Of a stretch of DNA of 22,733 nucleotides, positions 6,238-13,379 are shown piece after piece; the first letter of the stretch is position 1; every line of letters starts with the position of its first letter. Below the pieces are notes generated by a model. It was not told the DNA's origin and made no database searches. It worked only from the letters and a program-made list of their open reading frames with translations. The position numbers and the translations under genes are program-made. Source of the DNA: an uncultured Campylobacter sp. (GTDB lineage Bacteria > Campylobacterota > Campylobacteria > Campylobacterales > Campylobacteraceae); contig CAAHEJ010000081.1 in assembly GCA_900772495.1 (NCBI GenBank), positions 1 to 22,733 on the forward strand. Reading direction: 5' to 3'.

Positions 6238-8532
6238 TTATTTTTTTGAATTTTGCGCCGCATTTATCATTTGCGTGATAGCATTACCTTGCGTTTTGAT
6301 ACTAGCGATGATACTATCATATTGCACCCAGCGACTAAACATCGCTTCATAATAATTGTCGATTTTGGCTTGGTCTTTTGTTTTTTCCTCATTCAAGGTT
6401 TTGTTAAGCGCGGTAAGCCTTTCGCCATATAATGTCAAAGAGCCTTTAAGCTTATCTGAGGTGCTTAATCTCGTATAGCTTTGTAGAGTGCTTTTAAGCT
6501 CAGAAAAAATGCCCGTGCCTTTTTTTACCTCAGGATTTATCTTTTGCGCTTCAAGTCCTAGCTTGTCTAAAATGTCTTTATCGCCTGAAATTTCAAAGTC
6601 TGAGCCATCATCACTTTTAAATTTAAGCGCGTAGCCTGTTTTTGGCACGCCATTTTCTGTTATATTAAGCTCTTGCATTGTTACTTTTAAGCCACTTATG
6701 CCAAAGCTGTTTATGTGGTCAAGCAAGTTTTTTGCCCTTTCTTTCTCGTCTGCGCCCTTTAACTCAAAGTCGCTGCCATCGGCTTTTTTGGTTAAGTCGT
6801 AGCTCTTATCGCCAAAGGTGATTTTAAAATCCTTATTTTTAAATTCAATGTCCTTATCTAGCGTTACAGCCTTGCCGATGACATTTACTTCCTCAAAGCC
6901 ACTTGTGCCTGAGAAAAAGCGCTCGGCAAAGTCTATATCCTCGGCGATTTTCTTTTCAAATTTAGAGCTGTCAAATTTCAAAAGCTTGTTTGCCTCATTG
7001 AGCGAAAGTCCATAGTCAAGCATTGAGACAAAAACGCTTGTTTTAGTCGTGTTGCCGTTTTCATCTGTGCTTTTTCCTTCAACTGATTGAGAGTCAAAAA
7101 GCATTGACATAATGCTAGAACGAAGCGTTTTCACCTCTCTTACATCGGCTAAATCCCCTGAAACCTTTGTTTCGGTGTTATAAGCTGTTACTTCATCAAG
7201 GTAGTTCATAAGCTCGTTATACTTTTCAACAAGCTCTTCCATAGTCTCTTTAAGCCCATCAGTGTCTTGCTTGATATCGAAATTTATATCGCCCGCTTTG
7301 AGTAAATTCAGCGTTATACCCGCGCCTATGTCCTTTATCTCATTTGTCGAGCGATACATTTTCACGCCATCAAGCGTAAATTCAGCATTTTGCGCCTTTT
7401 TAAGATGATATTCGCCATTTGCATCGTCTAAATCATAGCTTTTTGTTATGTCTATGCCAAGCGTGTTTTGAAAAAATGTTGTAGTATCACTATCGCTTGT
7501 GTAAGTTTTGTTGTCACTTGTGTCTGTTGTGCTTATGCCGTCAAAAAGAGTGATTTTTGTCGAGCTTGTGGCGTTATCGCCCGCTACGAAATTAAAAATT
7601 TGATTCTTGCCACTTCCATCAGTCGCGGCTGTCATTTTAACCTTGCCACCTGTTTTGGTATTTACTTCACTGATAAGGTCTTGATAAGTTGCCGCGCTAC
7701 CGTCTGATTTGGTTTTGTTGAAATTTATTTCAAACTTTTCAGTTCCCGCAAAAAGCGTAAATTTAACATCTGTTGTTAAGTTGTCGCTTAAACTTGTTAC
7801 GCTACCCGCCTTTGTGCCACCACTAAATGAATACCCCTTTAAATCAGCCTCAGCGATATCTTTTTCTTTTAAATTCCAACCAAAATTTGAGAGTATAGCT
7901 TTGCCCTTCGCATCGTCCGCTCTAAAAGTTATCGCATTATCAGCGCCCGTTTCCTTGCTCGAAAGCGTAAGGCGATATGGCGTGCCAGCTTCGCCTGTGG
8001 AGACGATTTTAGCGATGACATTGCCGCTTGTTACGGAGTTGATTCGCTCGGCTAAGCCCTCATAAGTCATATTTGAATCGACACTGATTTTGTAATCTTT
8101 GCCGTTTTGTCTTATGATAAAGCTTCCCGCCTGTTGATTTGCGGTTAAAACTCTATCTGTGTCTTTGACAAGTCCCTTGCTTTGAAAAACATCTTTTTGG
8201 GCGATTTTATCAACCTTTACGCTTAAATTTTGCACGCTCACGCCGTTGCTTGCTGTGAGTGTCGCCGCTGCGCTGTCGCCTGTTACGCTTGGAGTTACCT
8301 TTCTTTTTGAAAAAGCGGTTGCATCGCCTAGTGATGAAACAGCGGTTTGAAAGGCAGCAAGCTTTGTGGTAAGCTCTGTGAGCGCCTTTTGCTTAGTAGT
8401 GTTGGCTTCTATCTTTGTTTCATACGGCTTAATCCTTGTGCTTTCCTCAGCTTTTTTAAGCTTTTCTAATGTTTCTGAGGATAAGACATTTTCTGAACCG
8501 AGTCCCAAACTCGCTAATGAACCTGTTGCCAT
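6238..8532 (-). CDS. fliD: Flagellar hook-associated protein 2 (filament cap) FliD
   Basis: 764 residues. The N-terminus MATGSLASLGLGSENVL and the coiled region TLEKLKKAEESTRIKPYE with the following heptads are the D0/D1 helices of FliD; the C-terminus ends in the matching helices (SFTRLSTSDK-like region and DQAKIDNYYEAMFSRWVQYD near 735). FliD forms the cap at the filament tip and guides flagellin folding. C. jejuni FliD is about 640 residues as I recall, so the surface-exposed D2/D3 region is enlarged here. Two similar segments, IEFKNKDFKITFGDKSYDL (about 576) and ALKFKSDDGSDFEI (about 640), look like flagellin-type insertion domains. The ATG has AAGGAG upstream; flaG ends one base before it. 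Confidence 0.93.
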   Translation of the reverse strand: MATGSLASLGLGSENVLSSETLEKLKKAEESTRIKPYETKIEANTTKQKALTELTTKLAAFQTAVSSLGDATAFSKRKVTPSVTGDSAAATLTASNGVSVQNLSVKVDKIAQKDVFQSKGLVKDTDRVLTANQQAGSFIIRQNGKDYKISVDSNMTYEGLAERINSVTSGNVIAKIVSTGEAGTPYRLTLSSKETGADNAITFRADDAKGKAILSNFGWNLKEKDIAEADLKGYSFSGGTKAGSVTSLSDNLTTDVKFTLFAGTEKFEINFNKTKSDGSAATYQDLISEVNTKTGGKVKMTAATDGSGKNQIFNFVAGDNATSSTKITLFDGISTTDTSDNKTYTSDSDTTTFFQNTLGIDITKSYDLDDANGEYHLKKAQNAEFTLDGVKMYRSTNEIKDIGAGITLNLLKAGDINFDIKQDTDGLKETMEELVEKYNELMNYLDEVTAYNTETKVSGDLADVREVKTLRSSIMSMLFDSQSVEGKSTDENGNTTKTSVFVSMLDYGLSLNEANKLLKFDSSKFEKKIAEDIDFAERFFSGTSGFEEVNVIGKAVTLDKDIEFKNKDFKITFGDKSYDLTKKADGSDFELKGADEKERAKNLLDHINSFGISGLKVTMQELNITENGVPKTGYALKFKSDDGSDFEISGDKDILDKLGLEAQKINPEVKKGTGIFSELKSTLQSYTRLSTSDKLKGSLTLYGERLTALNKTLNEEKTKDQAKIDNYYEAMFSRWVQYDSIIASIKTQGNAITQMINAAQNSKK

Positions 8533-8533
8533 T

Positions 8534-8920
8534 TTAGCTCTCCTTGTCGAATAATAGCCCTACGGCGTTTTTCAAATACCCTGTCAAAGCCCGCACTTGC
8601 TCGATAGGAAACTCACGAATCAACTCGCCCGTGTCCTTTGCAAGCACTTGTATATACATACGCTCGGTTTCATCGCTGAGTGCAAAGGCTATGTTGGTGT
8701 TGAGTATATTCATCTGTTTATTTAGCTCGGCTGTGGCTTGTTGAACTTGCTCTCGTTGCTCTTGTGCCGACTCGGCATTTTGCTCGACAGCTTGCACTAA
8801 GCTTGGCATTTGCACTTCTTCAACCTTGCTTGATGTAAGATTGAGCGGTGCGACTTTATCGCCCTTGCTTTTAACAGCTTTTAAGCTCACTGATTTACTC
8901 GCTTCAATAGCTTCTATCAT
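8534..8920 (-). CDS. flaG: FlaG family flagellar filament-length protein
   Basis: 128 residues. The C-terminal 60 residues have the FlaG signature: NTNIAFALSDETERMYIQV, then D-TGELIREFP-IEQVRALTGYLK and the end GLLFDKES. The N-terminal half is polar, Gln/Glu-rich and probably disordered. FlaG influences filament length, and in Campylobacter its gene precedes fliD. The ATG at 8920 follows a strong AAAGGGGG site nine bases upstream, and a consensus FliA promoter lies 44 bases before it, so it is the first gene of the flaG-fliD-fliS-fliT-like operon. Confidence 0.92.
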   Translation of the reverse strand: MIEAIEASKSVSLKAVKSKGDKVAPLNLTSSKVEEVQMPSLVQAVEQNAESAQEQREQVQQATAELNKQMNILNTNIAFALSDETERMYIQVLAKDTGELIREFPIEQVRALTGYLKNAVGLLFDKES

Positions 8921-8963
8921 CTACGAATTCCCCCTTTCCGCATAAGATATTGACTTTAACGCT

Positions 8964-8990
8964 ATATCGGCAAAAAGCCAAAAAAATTTA
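8964..8990 (-). promoter_or_regulatory. FliA (sigma28) promoter of the flaG-fliD-fliS operon
   Basis: Minus strand reads TAAATTTT (8983-8990), an 11-bp spacer, then GCCGATAT (8964-8971). The consensus is TAAAGTTT-N11-GCCGATAA, so 14 of 16 positions and the spacing match. The operon is thus a class III flagellar operon, expressed after hook completion. Confidence 0.85.
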
Positions 8991-9213
8991 TACTTTTTAT
9001 GTGCTTTGTTGAATTTATTTTCCATATATACAAAAAACACTTTCAAAAGCAAAAATTTGTCAAATTTTAGCGAAAAATTTGCAAAAAAATTTCTAAATTT
9101 TATAAATTTTTTGAATTTTTTAAAAATTTTTTCAAGCTTTTTGCCGAAAAAGGCGAAAATTCAACAAAACGCATTTTGCTCCAAAAATTTACAAATCAAA
9201 GATAAATTTAAGA

Positions 9214-9219
9214 TATAAT
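9214..9219 (+). promoter_or_regulatory. Promoter of the amino-acid ABC transporter operon
   Basis: TATAAT at 9214-9219 in AATTTAAGATATAATGATAC, giving a leader of about 48 bases before the first permease ATG at 9274. Confidence 0.6.
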
Positions 9220-9273
9220 GATACTTTAAAAGTAAAAGCGCTTATCATCAAACGCCCAAAAGGACACAGCGAA

Positions 9274-9921
9274 ATGGACTTTAACTTTATCATCACTTAC
9301 GCCCCAGCCTTTGCAAAAGCGGGCTTGCTCACCTTGCAAGTCTTTGCGCTAGGGCTTTTGTTTTCGCTGTTTATCGGCATAGCTTGCGTGCTGGCTGCTT
9401 ATTTTAAATTTAACGCCCTAAACAAGCTCTGCAAGGCTTACATAGAGCTTTCGCGCAACACGCCCTTGCTGATACAGCTTTTTTTCCTTTACTATGGCTT
9501 GGGGCGGCTTGGCGTGAATTTAAGCTCTTTTGAGTGCGCTGTTGTGGGGCTTTCGTTCTTGGGCGGCTCGTATATGGCTGAGAGTTTGCGCGCGGGCATT
9601 GAAGCGGTGAAAAAACAGCAATTTGAAGCGGGCTTGTCGCTAGGGCTTAACGAGTGGCAAAACTTTCGCTTTGTCATCTTGCCGCAAGCTTTGGGCGTGG
9701 CTATGCCTAGCCTTAGCGCAAATGCGATTTTTTTGTTTAAAGAAACTTCTGTGGTGAGCATCATCGCCCTGCCTGACTTGGTGCAAACGATGACGAGCAT
9801 AAATTCGCTCACCTACAAAACGGACGAGTTGCTTTTTATGCTCTTTATGAGCTATCTTATCATCATCTTGCCGCTGTCTCTTTTTTTGAGCCGCCTTGAA
9901 AAAAGGTTTGTCTATGTTTGA
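9274..9921 (+). CDS. Polar amino-acid ABC transporter permease (HisM/GlnP family), first subunit
   Basis: 215 residues with about five hydrophobic segments. The family's RNTPLL motif is at 61-66, and the cytoplasmic EAA loop EAGLSLGLNEWQNFRFVILP (118-137) docks on the ATPase. The ATG at 9274 has AAAAGGAC upstream. The three-gene order permease-permease-ATPase resembles the C. jejuni Paq (Cj0467-Cj0469) glutamine-type uptake system, and this gene would be paqP; I am not sure enough to give the symbol. No substrate-binding protein gene is adjacent, so it must borrow one encoded elsewhere. It overlaps the next permease by 8 bp. Confidence 0.88.
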   Translation: MDFNFIITYAPAFAKAGLLTLQVFALGLLFSLFIGIACVLAAYFKFNALNKLCKAYIELSRNTPLLIQLFFLYYGLGRLGVNLSSFECAVVGLSFLGGSYMAESLRAGIEAVKKQQFEAGLSLGLNEWQNFRFVILPQALGVAMPSLSANAIFLFKETSVVSIIALPDLVQTMTSINSLTYKTDELLFMLFMSYLIIILPLSLFLSRLEKRFVYV

Positions 9922-10573
9922 GATTTTTGCAGAGCCTAATACTTGGCTACGGCTCTTAAACGGACTTTACATAAGCCTTGAAATTTCAGTTGTCGCCATA
10001 GTGGTGTCATCTTTTGGCGGGCTTTTTATGGGCGTTTTGATGAGCCTTAAAAATCCGCTCACTTACGCCTTTTGTCGCTTTTGCCTTGAATTTGTCCGTG
10101 TTATGCCTTTGATAGTGTGGCTTTTTGTTATGTATTTTGGCTTGTCGCGGTGGTTTGGGCTGAATTTAAGTGCTGTGAGCGCGTCCATCGTGGTGTTTAG
10201 CATTTGGGGCGTGTTTGAGATGATGGATTTAGTGCGTGGCGCGCTTGCTAGCATACCAAAGCATCAGTTTGAAACCGCTGCGAGCTTGGGGCTTAAATGG
10301 TGGCAAATTTATCTTTATGTCATCATTCCACAAGCCACGCGCCGTCTCACGCCAGCGAGCATAAATTTACTCACAAGAATGATAAAAAGCACCACTTTTG
10401 CCTTTCTCATCGGTGCTGTGGAGCTTGTCAAGGTAGGACAGCAAATCATCGAACTGCACCACAAAGAAACGCTTGCGCCCTTTGCAGTGTATGGGCTTAT
10501 CTTTTTTGTGTATTTTATCTTGTGCTATCCGCTGTCGCTTATCTCAAAGAAATTAGAGCTAAAATGGGGGTAA
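9914..10573 (+). CDS. Polar amino-acid ABC transporter permease, second subunit
   Basis: 219 residues from ATG at 9914 (MFEIFAEPN), which has AAAAAGG upstream; a longer reading frame from 9896 is open but lacks a better site. RVMPLIVWLFVMYFG (62-76) corresponds to the conserved R-x-x-P-L motif, and the EAA loop is ETAASLGLKWWQIYLYVIIP (120-139). With the preceding gene it forms the membrane heterodimer of an amino-acid importer in the inner membrane. The stop at 10573 is one base before the ATPase ATG, in the sequence GGGGGTAAAATG, which also serves as the ATPase ribosome site. Confidence 0.88.
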   Translation: MFEIFAEPNTWLRLLNGLYISLEISVVAIVVSSFGGLFMGVLMSLKNPLTYAFCRFCLEFVRVMPLIVWLFVMYFGLSRWFGLNLSAVSASIVVFSIWGVFEMMDLVRGALASIPKHQFETAASLGLKWWQIYLYVIIPQATRRLTPASINLLTRMIKSTTFAFLIGAVELVKVGQQIIELHHKETLAPFAVYGLIFFVYFILCYPLSLISKKLELKWG

Positions 10574-10574
10574 A

Positions 10575-11309
10575 ATGAATATCTTAAAGCTAGAACACTT
10601 ACGCAAATTCTACGGCACTCACGAGGTGCTAAAAGACATAAATTTGGAGGTTGCAAAAAGCGAGGTTGTGGTGATTTTAGGACCAAGCGGATGCGGTAAA
10701 TCCACGCTTTTGCGTTGTATAAATGGGCTTGAAAGCATTGCAAGTGGGGCTATTTACATAGACGGGCTAAAAATCGACAAGGATTTTAAAGAGTGGATTA
10801 AAATCCGCCAAAAAGTAGGTATGGTGTTTCAATCTTATGAGCTTTTTGAGCATTTAAGTGTTGAGGAAAACATACTTTTAGCCCCGATGAAAGCGCAAGC
10901 ACGCCCAAAAGATGAGGTTTTAAAAGAGGCTAAATTTTGGCTTGAAAAGGTTGGTTTAGCGCACAAAATTCACGCTTATCCCAAAGAGTTAAGCGGCGGG
11001 CAAAAGCAACGCATAGCCATAGTGCGAAGCCTTTGTATGAATCCTGAACTAATGCTTTTTGACGAAGTAACGGCTGCGCTTGACCCTGAAATCGTGCGTG
11101 AGGTGCTTGATGTGATGCTGAATTTAGCGCGCGAGGGTATGACTATGCTCATCGTTACGCACGAAATGGGCTTTGCGCGCTCGGTTGCGGACAGAGTTGT
11201 CTTTATGGACGATGGGCAAATCGTAGAAATTTCAAAGCCTGATGAGTTTTTCAGCTCACCCAAAACCGACAGAGCAAAGAAATTTTTAAATATGTTTGAT
11301 TTTTCTTAA
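10575..11309 (+). CDS. Polar amino-acid ABC transporter ATP-binding protein (GlnQ/HisP family)
   Basis: 244 residues. Walker A GPSGCGKST (36-44), Q-loop in VGMVFQSYELF (81-91), signature LSGGQKQR (139-146), Walker B LMLFDE (159-164) with D-loop ALD (168-170), and switch His in VTHEMGF are all intact. It powers the two permeases before it. It would correspond to paqQ if the system is the Paq homologue; the two systems Peb1 and Paq cannot be told apart with certainty by eye, but the absence of a linked binding protein favours Paq. No clear hairpin terminator follows. Confidence 0.9.
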   Translation: MNILKLEHLRKFYGTHEVLKDINLEVAKSEVVVILGPSGCGKSTLLRCINGLESIASGAIYIDGLKIDKDFKEWIKIRQKVGMVFQSYELFEHLSVEENILLAPMKAQARPKDEVLKEAKFWLEKVGLAHKIHAYPKELSGGQKQRIAIVRSLCMNPELMLFDEVTAALDPEIVREVLDVMLNLAREGMTMLIVTHEMGFARSVADRVVFMDDGQIVEISKPDEFFSSPKTDRAKKFLNMFDFS

Positions 11310-11408
11310 ATTTGATTTTTGTAAAATTTGTCTTGCTGAATTTAAATTTTTTGAGTTTTTTGAATAAAAAATTTATGCTTTGAAAGGTATTTTAAAATCA
11401 CAAAAACA

Positions 11409-11437
11409 TTGACAAGGCAAACAAAAATCGCTAAAAT
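11409..11437 (+). promoter_or_regulatory. Promoter of the IdeS-like gene
   Basis: TTGACA (11409-11414), a 17-base spacer and TAAAAT (11432-11437) in the context TCGCTAAAAT. The predicted start near 11444 is about 15 bases before the GTG start codon. Confidence 0.65.
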
Positions 11438-11458
11438 TGAGTAGTTTAAGGAGTGTGT

Positions 11459-11878
11459 GTGAAAGGTATCGCAAAGATTTTGCTGCTTAGTTCTAGTGTT
11501 TGCCAACTCTTTGGAGCGAGTTTTTGGGCGAGCGGAGTGAGCGAGCAAAAAGGCTGGGGACCTTCGCTTTTTCAGGGCTACACGAATTATTGCTGGCTTT
11601 ACACGGCTTCTGCCTTGCTTGACCATTGGCAAAGTCAAAGTCAAGCACTCACTAAAAACACCAACGCCCCGCAAACAAGGCAAGATATAATAGCAAACCT
11701 TAAAAGCGAATTTGCAAATCACACCAACGGCAACTTCGTCAGGCGTGGGCTTGCTAACTTTTTTATAAATTATTATCCAAGCGTTGATTATTACGGCAAG
11801 ATTCACACTGAAATTGTGCTGAAAAACACCGATTTTAAAGGCATAAAGGCGAATTTGCAGGCTGGGTGGAGATTTTAG
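11459..11878 (+). pseudogene. IdeS/Mac-like cysteine protease, N-terminal part only (truncated)
   Basis: 139 residues from GTG at 11459, placed five bases after AAGGAG; another GTG at 11453 overlaps that site and is less likely. Residues 1-20 are a Sec signal peptide (cleavage after GA). The mature start SFWASGVSEQKGW, then LFQGYTNYCWLYTASALLDHW (37-57), matches the W-x-x-GV and C-[GW]-x-A-x-A-x-x-L-x-H-W pattern around the catalytic Cys of the IdeS/Mac immunoglobulin-degrading peptidases (Cys45 here). Those proteins are usually 300 residues or more, with the catalytic His and Asp much further on; these are missing. Dropping one G from GGG at 11864-11866 would extend the frame to 11933 as LQAGGDFSLVLNLG and so on, so a frameshift plus deletion is likely. 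A different secreted papain-like fold remains possible. Confidence 0.5.
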
Positions 11879-12003
11879 CCTTGTGCTGAATTTAGGTTTT
11901 TGGAATTTGATTGTCAAAAGATACTTTGTTTAAAGGCTTTTTTTGCAAAAATTTAAGTAGTGGCTGTTGCAAGGCTTTCGCGCACTTTTGCAAAGGCGCA
12001 AAT

Positions 12004-12456
12004 TTAGTCCTTTTTGCTAAACTCCGCATTAAACACTTCATTAAAAGCCCTTTCAAAATCCGCGTAAATTTGAGTGAGTTTGCTTAAATTTCGCGCGCCC
12101 AAACTTTGATACACCTTCATCTCAAAGGCTGTGTATGCGCTTGTGTAGTCCTTTGCATACTCTTTGCCCCTAGCTGTGAGATTTAAAATCCTTTCGCGCT
12201 TGTCGTTTTGGCTTGATGAAATGTCGATAAAGCCTTGCTTTTGCAAGTTTGCGATGACATTGTTTATCGTTTGTTTGGGCATTTCATAGCTTTGCATAAT
12301 GTCTTTTTGCGTGTGAAGCTCGCTGATGAAAAGTGCGTGCAAAACCTTATACACCGAGCTATTTATGTTTTTTGCGTTCTCAAAACGCGCATACAAGCCA
12401 TTTATCTTGTAATAAAGCCTGTTAAATTCGTGGATTTGAGCCTCGCTGATTTGCAT
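12004..12456 (-). CDS. MarR-family transcriptional regulator
   Basis: 150 residues from ATG at 12456, ten bases after the stop of the preceding SMR gene; the open frame extends further upstream but only inside that gene. The winged helix-turn-helix is in the middle: HTQKDIMQSYEMPKQTINNV is the recognition region, LQKQGFIDISSSQNDKRERILNLT the wing with the family's D-x-R motif, and long helices flank it for dimerisation. It is the last gene of the SMR operon. Because two matching palindromes sit in and just after the operon promoter (13332-13373), it most likely represses its own operon and is released by a ligand that the exporter handles; the ligand cannot be read from the sequence. Confidence 0.88.
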   Translation of the reverse strand: MQISEAQIHEFNRLYYKINGLYARFENAKNINSSVYKVLHALFISELHTQKDIMQSYEMPKQTINNVIANLQKQGFIDISSSQNDKRERILNLTARGKEYAKDYTSAYTAFEMKVYQSLGARNLSKLTQIYADFERAFNEVFNAEFSKKD

Positions 12457-12466
12457 AGCCAAGCCC

Positions 12467-12784
12467 TTACGCAAAATGCAGTAAATAAACAGCGCAAAGC
12501 ACCAGCACAATGCCTACAAAGCCTATGGGTTTGAGCTTTTGTCCAAAAAAATAATATCCCCCAGCCGTAGTTCCTAAAATGCCTATCGCGCCCCAAAGAG
12601 TGTAAGCAACGGGCAGCTGCATACCCAAATCAAGCGCAAAAGCCAGAGCCACAAAGCAACTATCCACAAGCAACAAAGCCAAAAGCCCCCACCACAGCTT
12701 TTTAAAGCCATCGGACTTTGCCAAAGCTAAATTTGAAAAGATGTCTAAAACACCCGAAAAGCAAATGAGTAAAAACGCCGCCAT
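12467..12784 (-). CDS. SMR exporter subunit, MdtI-like, with Asp14 in place of Glu
   Basis: 105 residues with four hydrophobic helices, the standard small multidrug resistance size. It recalls E. coli MdtI: a K-SDGF turn after helix 1, AYTLWGAIGILGT in helix 3, and GYYFFGQKLKPIGFVGI before helix 4. In SMR proteins helix 1 carries an essential Glu that couples substrate and proton; here the matching position, in FSGVLDIFSNLAL, is Asp14. The partner subunit keeps its Glu, so the pair is an asymmetric heterodimer. The ATG follows AAAGGAC in the end of the upstream SMR gene, with one base between them, so production should be coupled. Substrate (spermidine for MdtIJ, or cationic toxicants) is not known here. 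Confidence 0.85.
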   Translation of the reverse strand: MAAFLLICFSGVLDIFSNLALAKSDGFKKLWWGLLALLLVDSCFVALAFALDLGMQLPVAYTLWGAIGILGTTAGGYYFFGQKLKPIGFVGIVLVLCAVYLLHFA

Positions 12785-12785
12785 T

Positions 12786-13166
12786 TTAGTCCTTTGCCTT
12801 TAAATTTAGCGTGGAATTTGCGCTTGTGTCGTGCTTTTCGCCTACGATAATGCAAACTATGCCGATGAAACCAAGTACCACGCCGAAGTATTGCTGAGTG
12901 CTTAAAATAGGGTTAAAAAAGACAAAGCTCACAAACAAAACTCCTATGCCGCCGATGATTTCCCACGCCGCATACGCCACACCTACTGAAATTTGGCGCA
13001 GCGCTAAGGACATAAGAAAATATGATGCGTTCATAAAACACACCAAAATCACCTTGCTTAAAACGGGGCTTTCCTCAAAAACTTGAAGCAAACTCAGCCC
13101 CGCGATTTCAAGCGCGATAGCCAAACACAGCATTATCCACGAGCGAATACGAGAAATTTTTGTCAT
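12786..13166 (-). CDS. SMR exporter subunit, MdtJ-like
   Basis: 126 residues, four helices plus a polar tail of about 20 residues after EKHD. Helix 1 has LAIALEIAGLSLL with the conserved Glu20; helix 3 has GVAYAAWEIIGGIGVLF, in which the Glu after the Trp is characteristic of MdtJ (AYALWE in E. coli). It is the first gene of the operon, starting at ATG 13166 with AAAAAGGAC before it. SMR exporters of this paired type need both subunits and use the proton gradient to expel polyamines or cationic drugs. C. jejuni has a comparable pair (Cj0309c-Cj0310c, from memory). Its long tail is cytoplasmic by the usual topology. Confidence 0.87.
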   Translation of the reverse strand: MTKISRIRSWIMLCLAIALEIAGLSLLQVFEESPVLSKVILVCFMNASYFLMSLALRQISVGVAYAAWEIIGGIGVLFVSFVFFNPILSTQQYFGVVLGFIGIVCIIVGEKHDTSANSTLNLKAKD

Positions 13167-13331
13167 TTTTGTCCTTTTTTATTTTTGCTTTTTTAACTTT
13201 TTTGCGCTTTAACTTTTGCATTTTCTTGTTTTTTTAACTTTTTACTTAATTTGTTTTTTGTTTCTTGCTTTCTTTTTATTTTTCTTACTTTCCTAATCTT
13301 TTCGCGTTTTGTCCTTGCAAAATAAGTAAAT

Positions 13332-13373
13332 TTAGTCTTTATAAGGACTAATTATAGTCTTTTTTGGGACTAA
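13332..13373. promoter_or_regulatory. Two 20-bp operators, probable MarR binding sites
   Basis: Operator 1 (13332-13351) is TTAGTCTTTATAAGGACTAA, a near-perfect palindrome. Operator 2 (13354-13373) is ATAGTCTTTTTTGGGACTAA. Both have the arms (T/A)TAGTC-N8-GACTAA. Their centres are 22 bp apart, about two helical turns. Operator 2 fills the spacer of the operon promoter and operator 1 overlaps its -10 box and start, which is the placement of a repressor site. Assignment to the MarR protein of the same operon is inference. Confidence 0.7.
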
Positions 13374-13379
13374 TGTCAA
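13351..13379 (-). promoter_or_regulatory. Consensus sigma70 promoter of the SMR-marR operon
   Basis: On the minus strand TTGACA (13374-13379), exactly 17 bases, then TATAAT (13351-13356). All twelve hexamer positions match the E. coli consensus, unlike the -10-only promoters elsewhere in the window. Confidence 0.8.

Larger units (their letters stand above)
8921..9273. other. Divergent intergenic region, 353 bp, very AT-rich
   Basis: It separates the flagellar operon from the ABC transporter operon and holds their promoters (8964-8990 minus; 9214-9219 plus). The stretch 9040-9140 is over 80 % A+T with repeated AAATTT and TTTTT runs phased at about one helical turn, which would be curved DNA. 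The open frame 9006-9218 is low-complexity Lys/Phe/Asn and has no ribosome site. Confidence 0.6.

Noticed and set aside
9040..9140. Replication origin or AT-rich unwinding element
   Set aside because: AT-rich and bent by composition, but no DnaA boxes (TTATCCACA-like) or origin genes are seen.
9006..9218. 70-codon frame in the divergent spacer before the ABC operon
   Set aside because: Low-complexity Lys/Phe/Asn product of AT-rich DNA, no ribosome site, and it ends in the promoter box at 9214.
11342..11917. 191-codon open frame on the minus strand
   Set aside because: It is antisense to the IdeS-like gene, has no ribosome site and no recognisable composition; the plus-strand gene has promoter, RBS and signal peptide.
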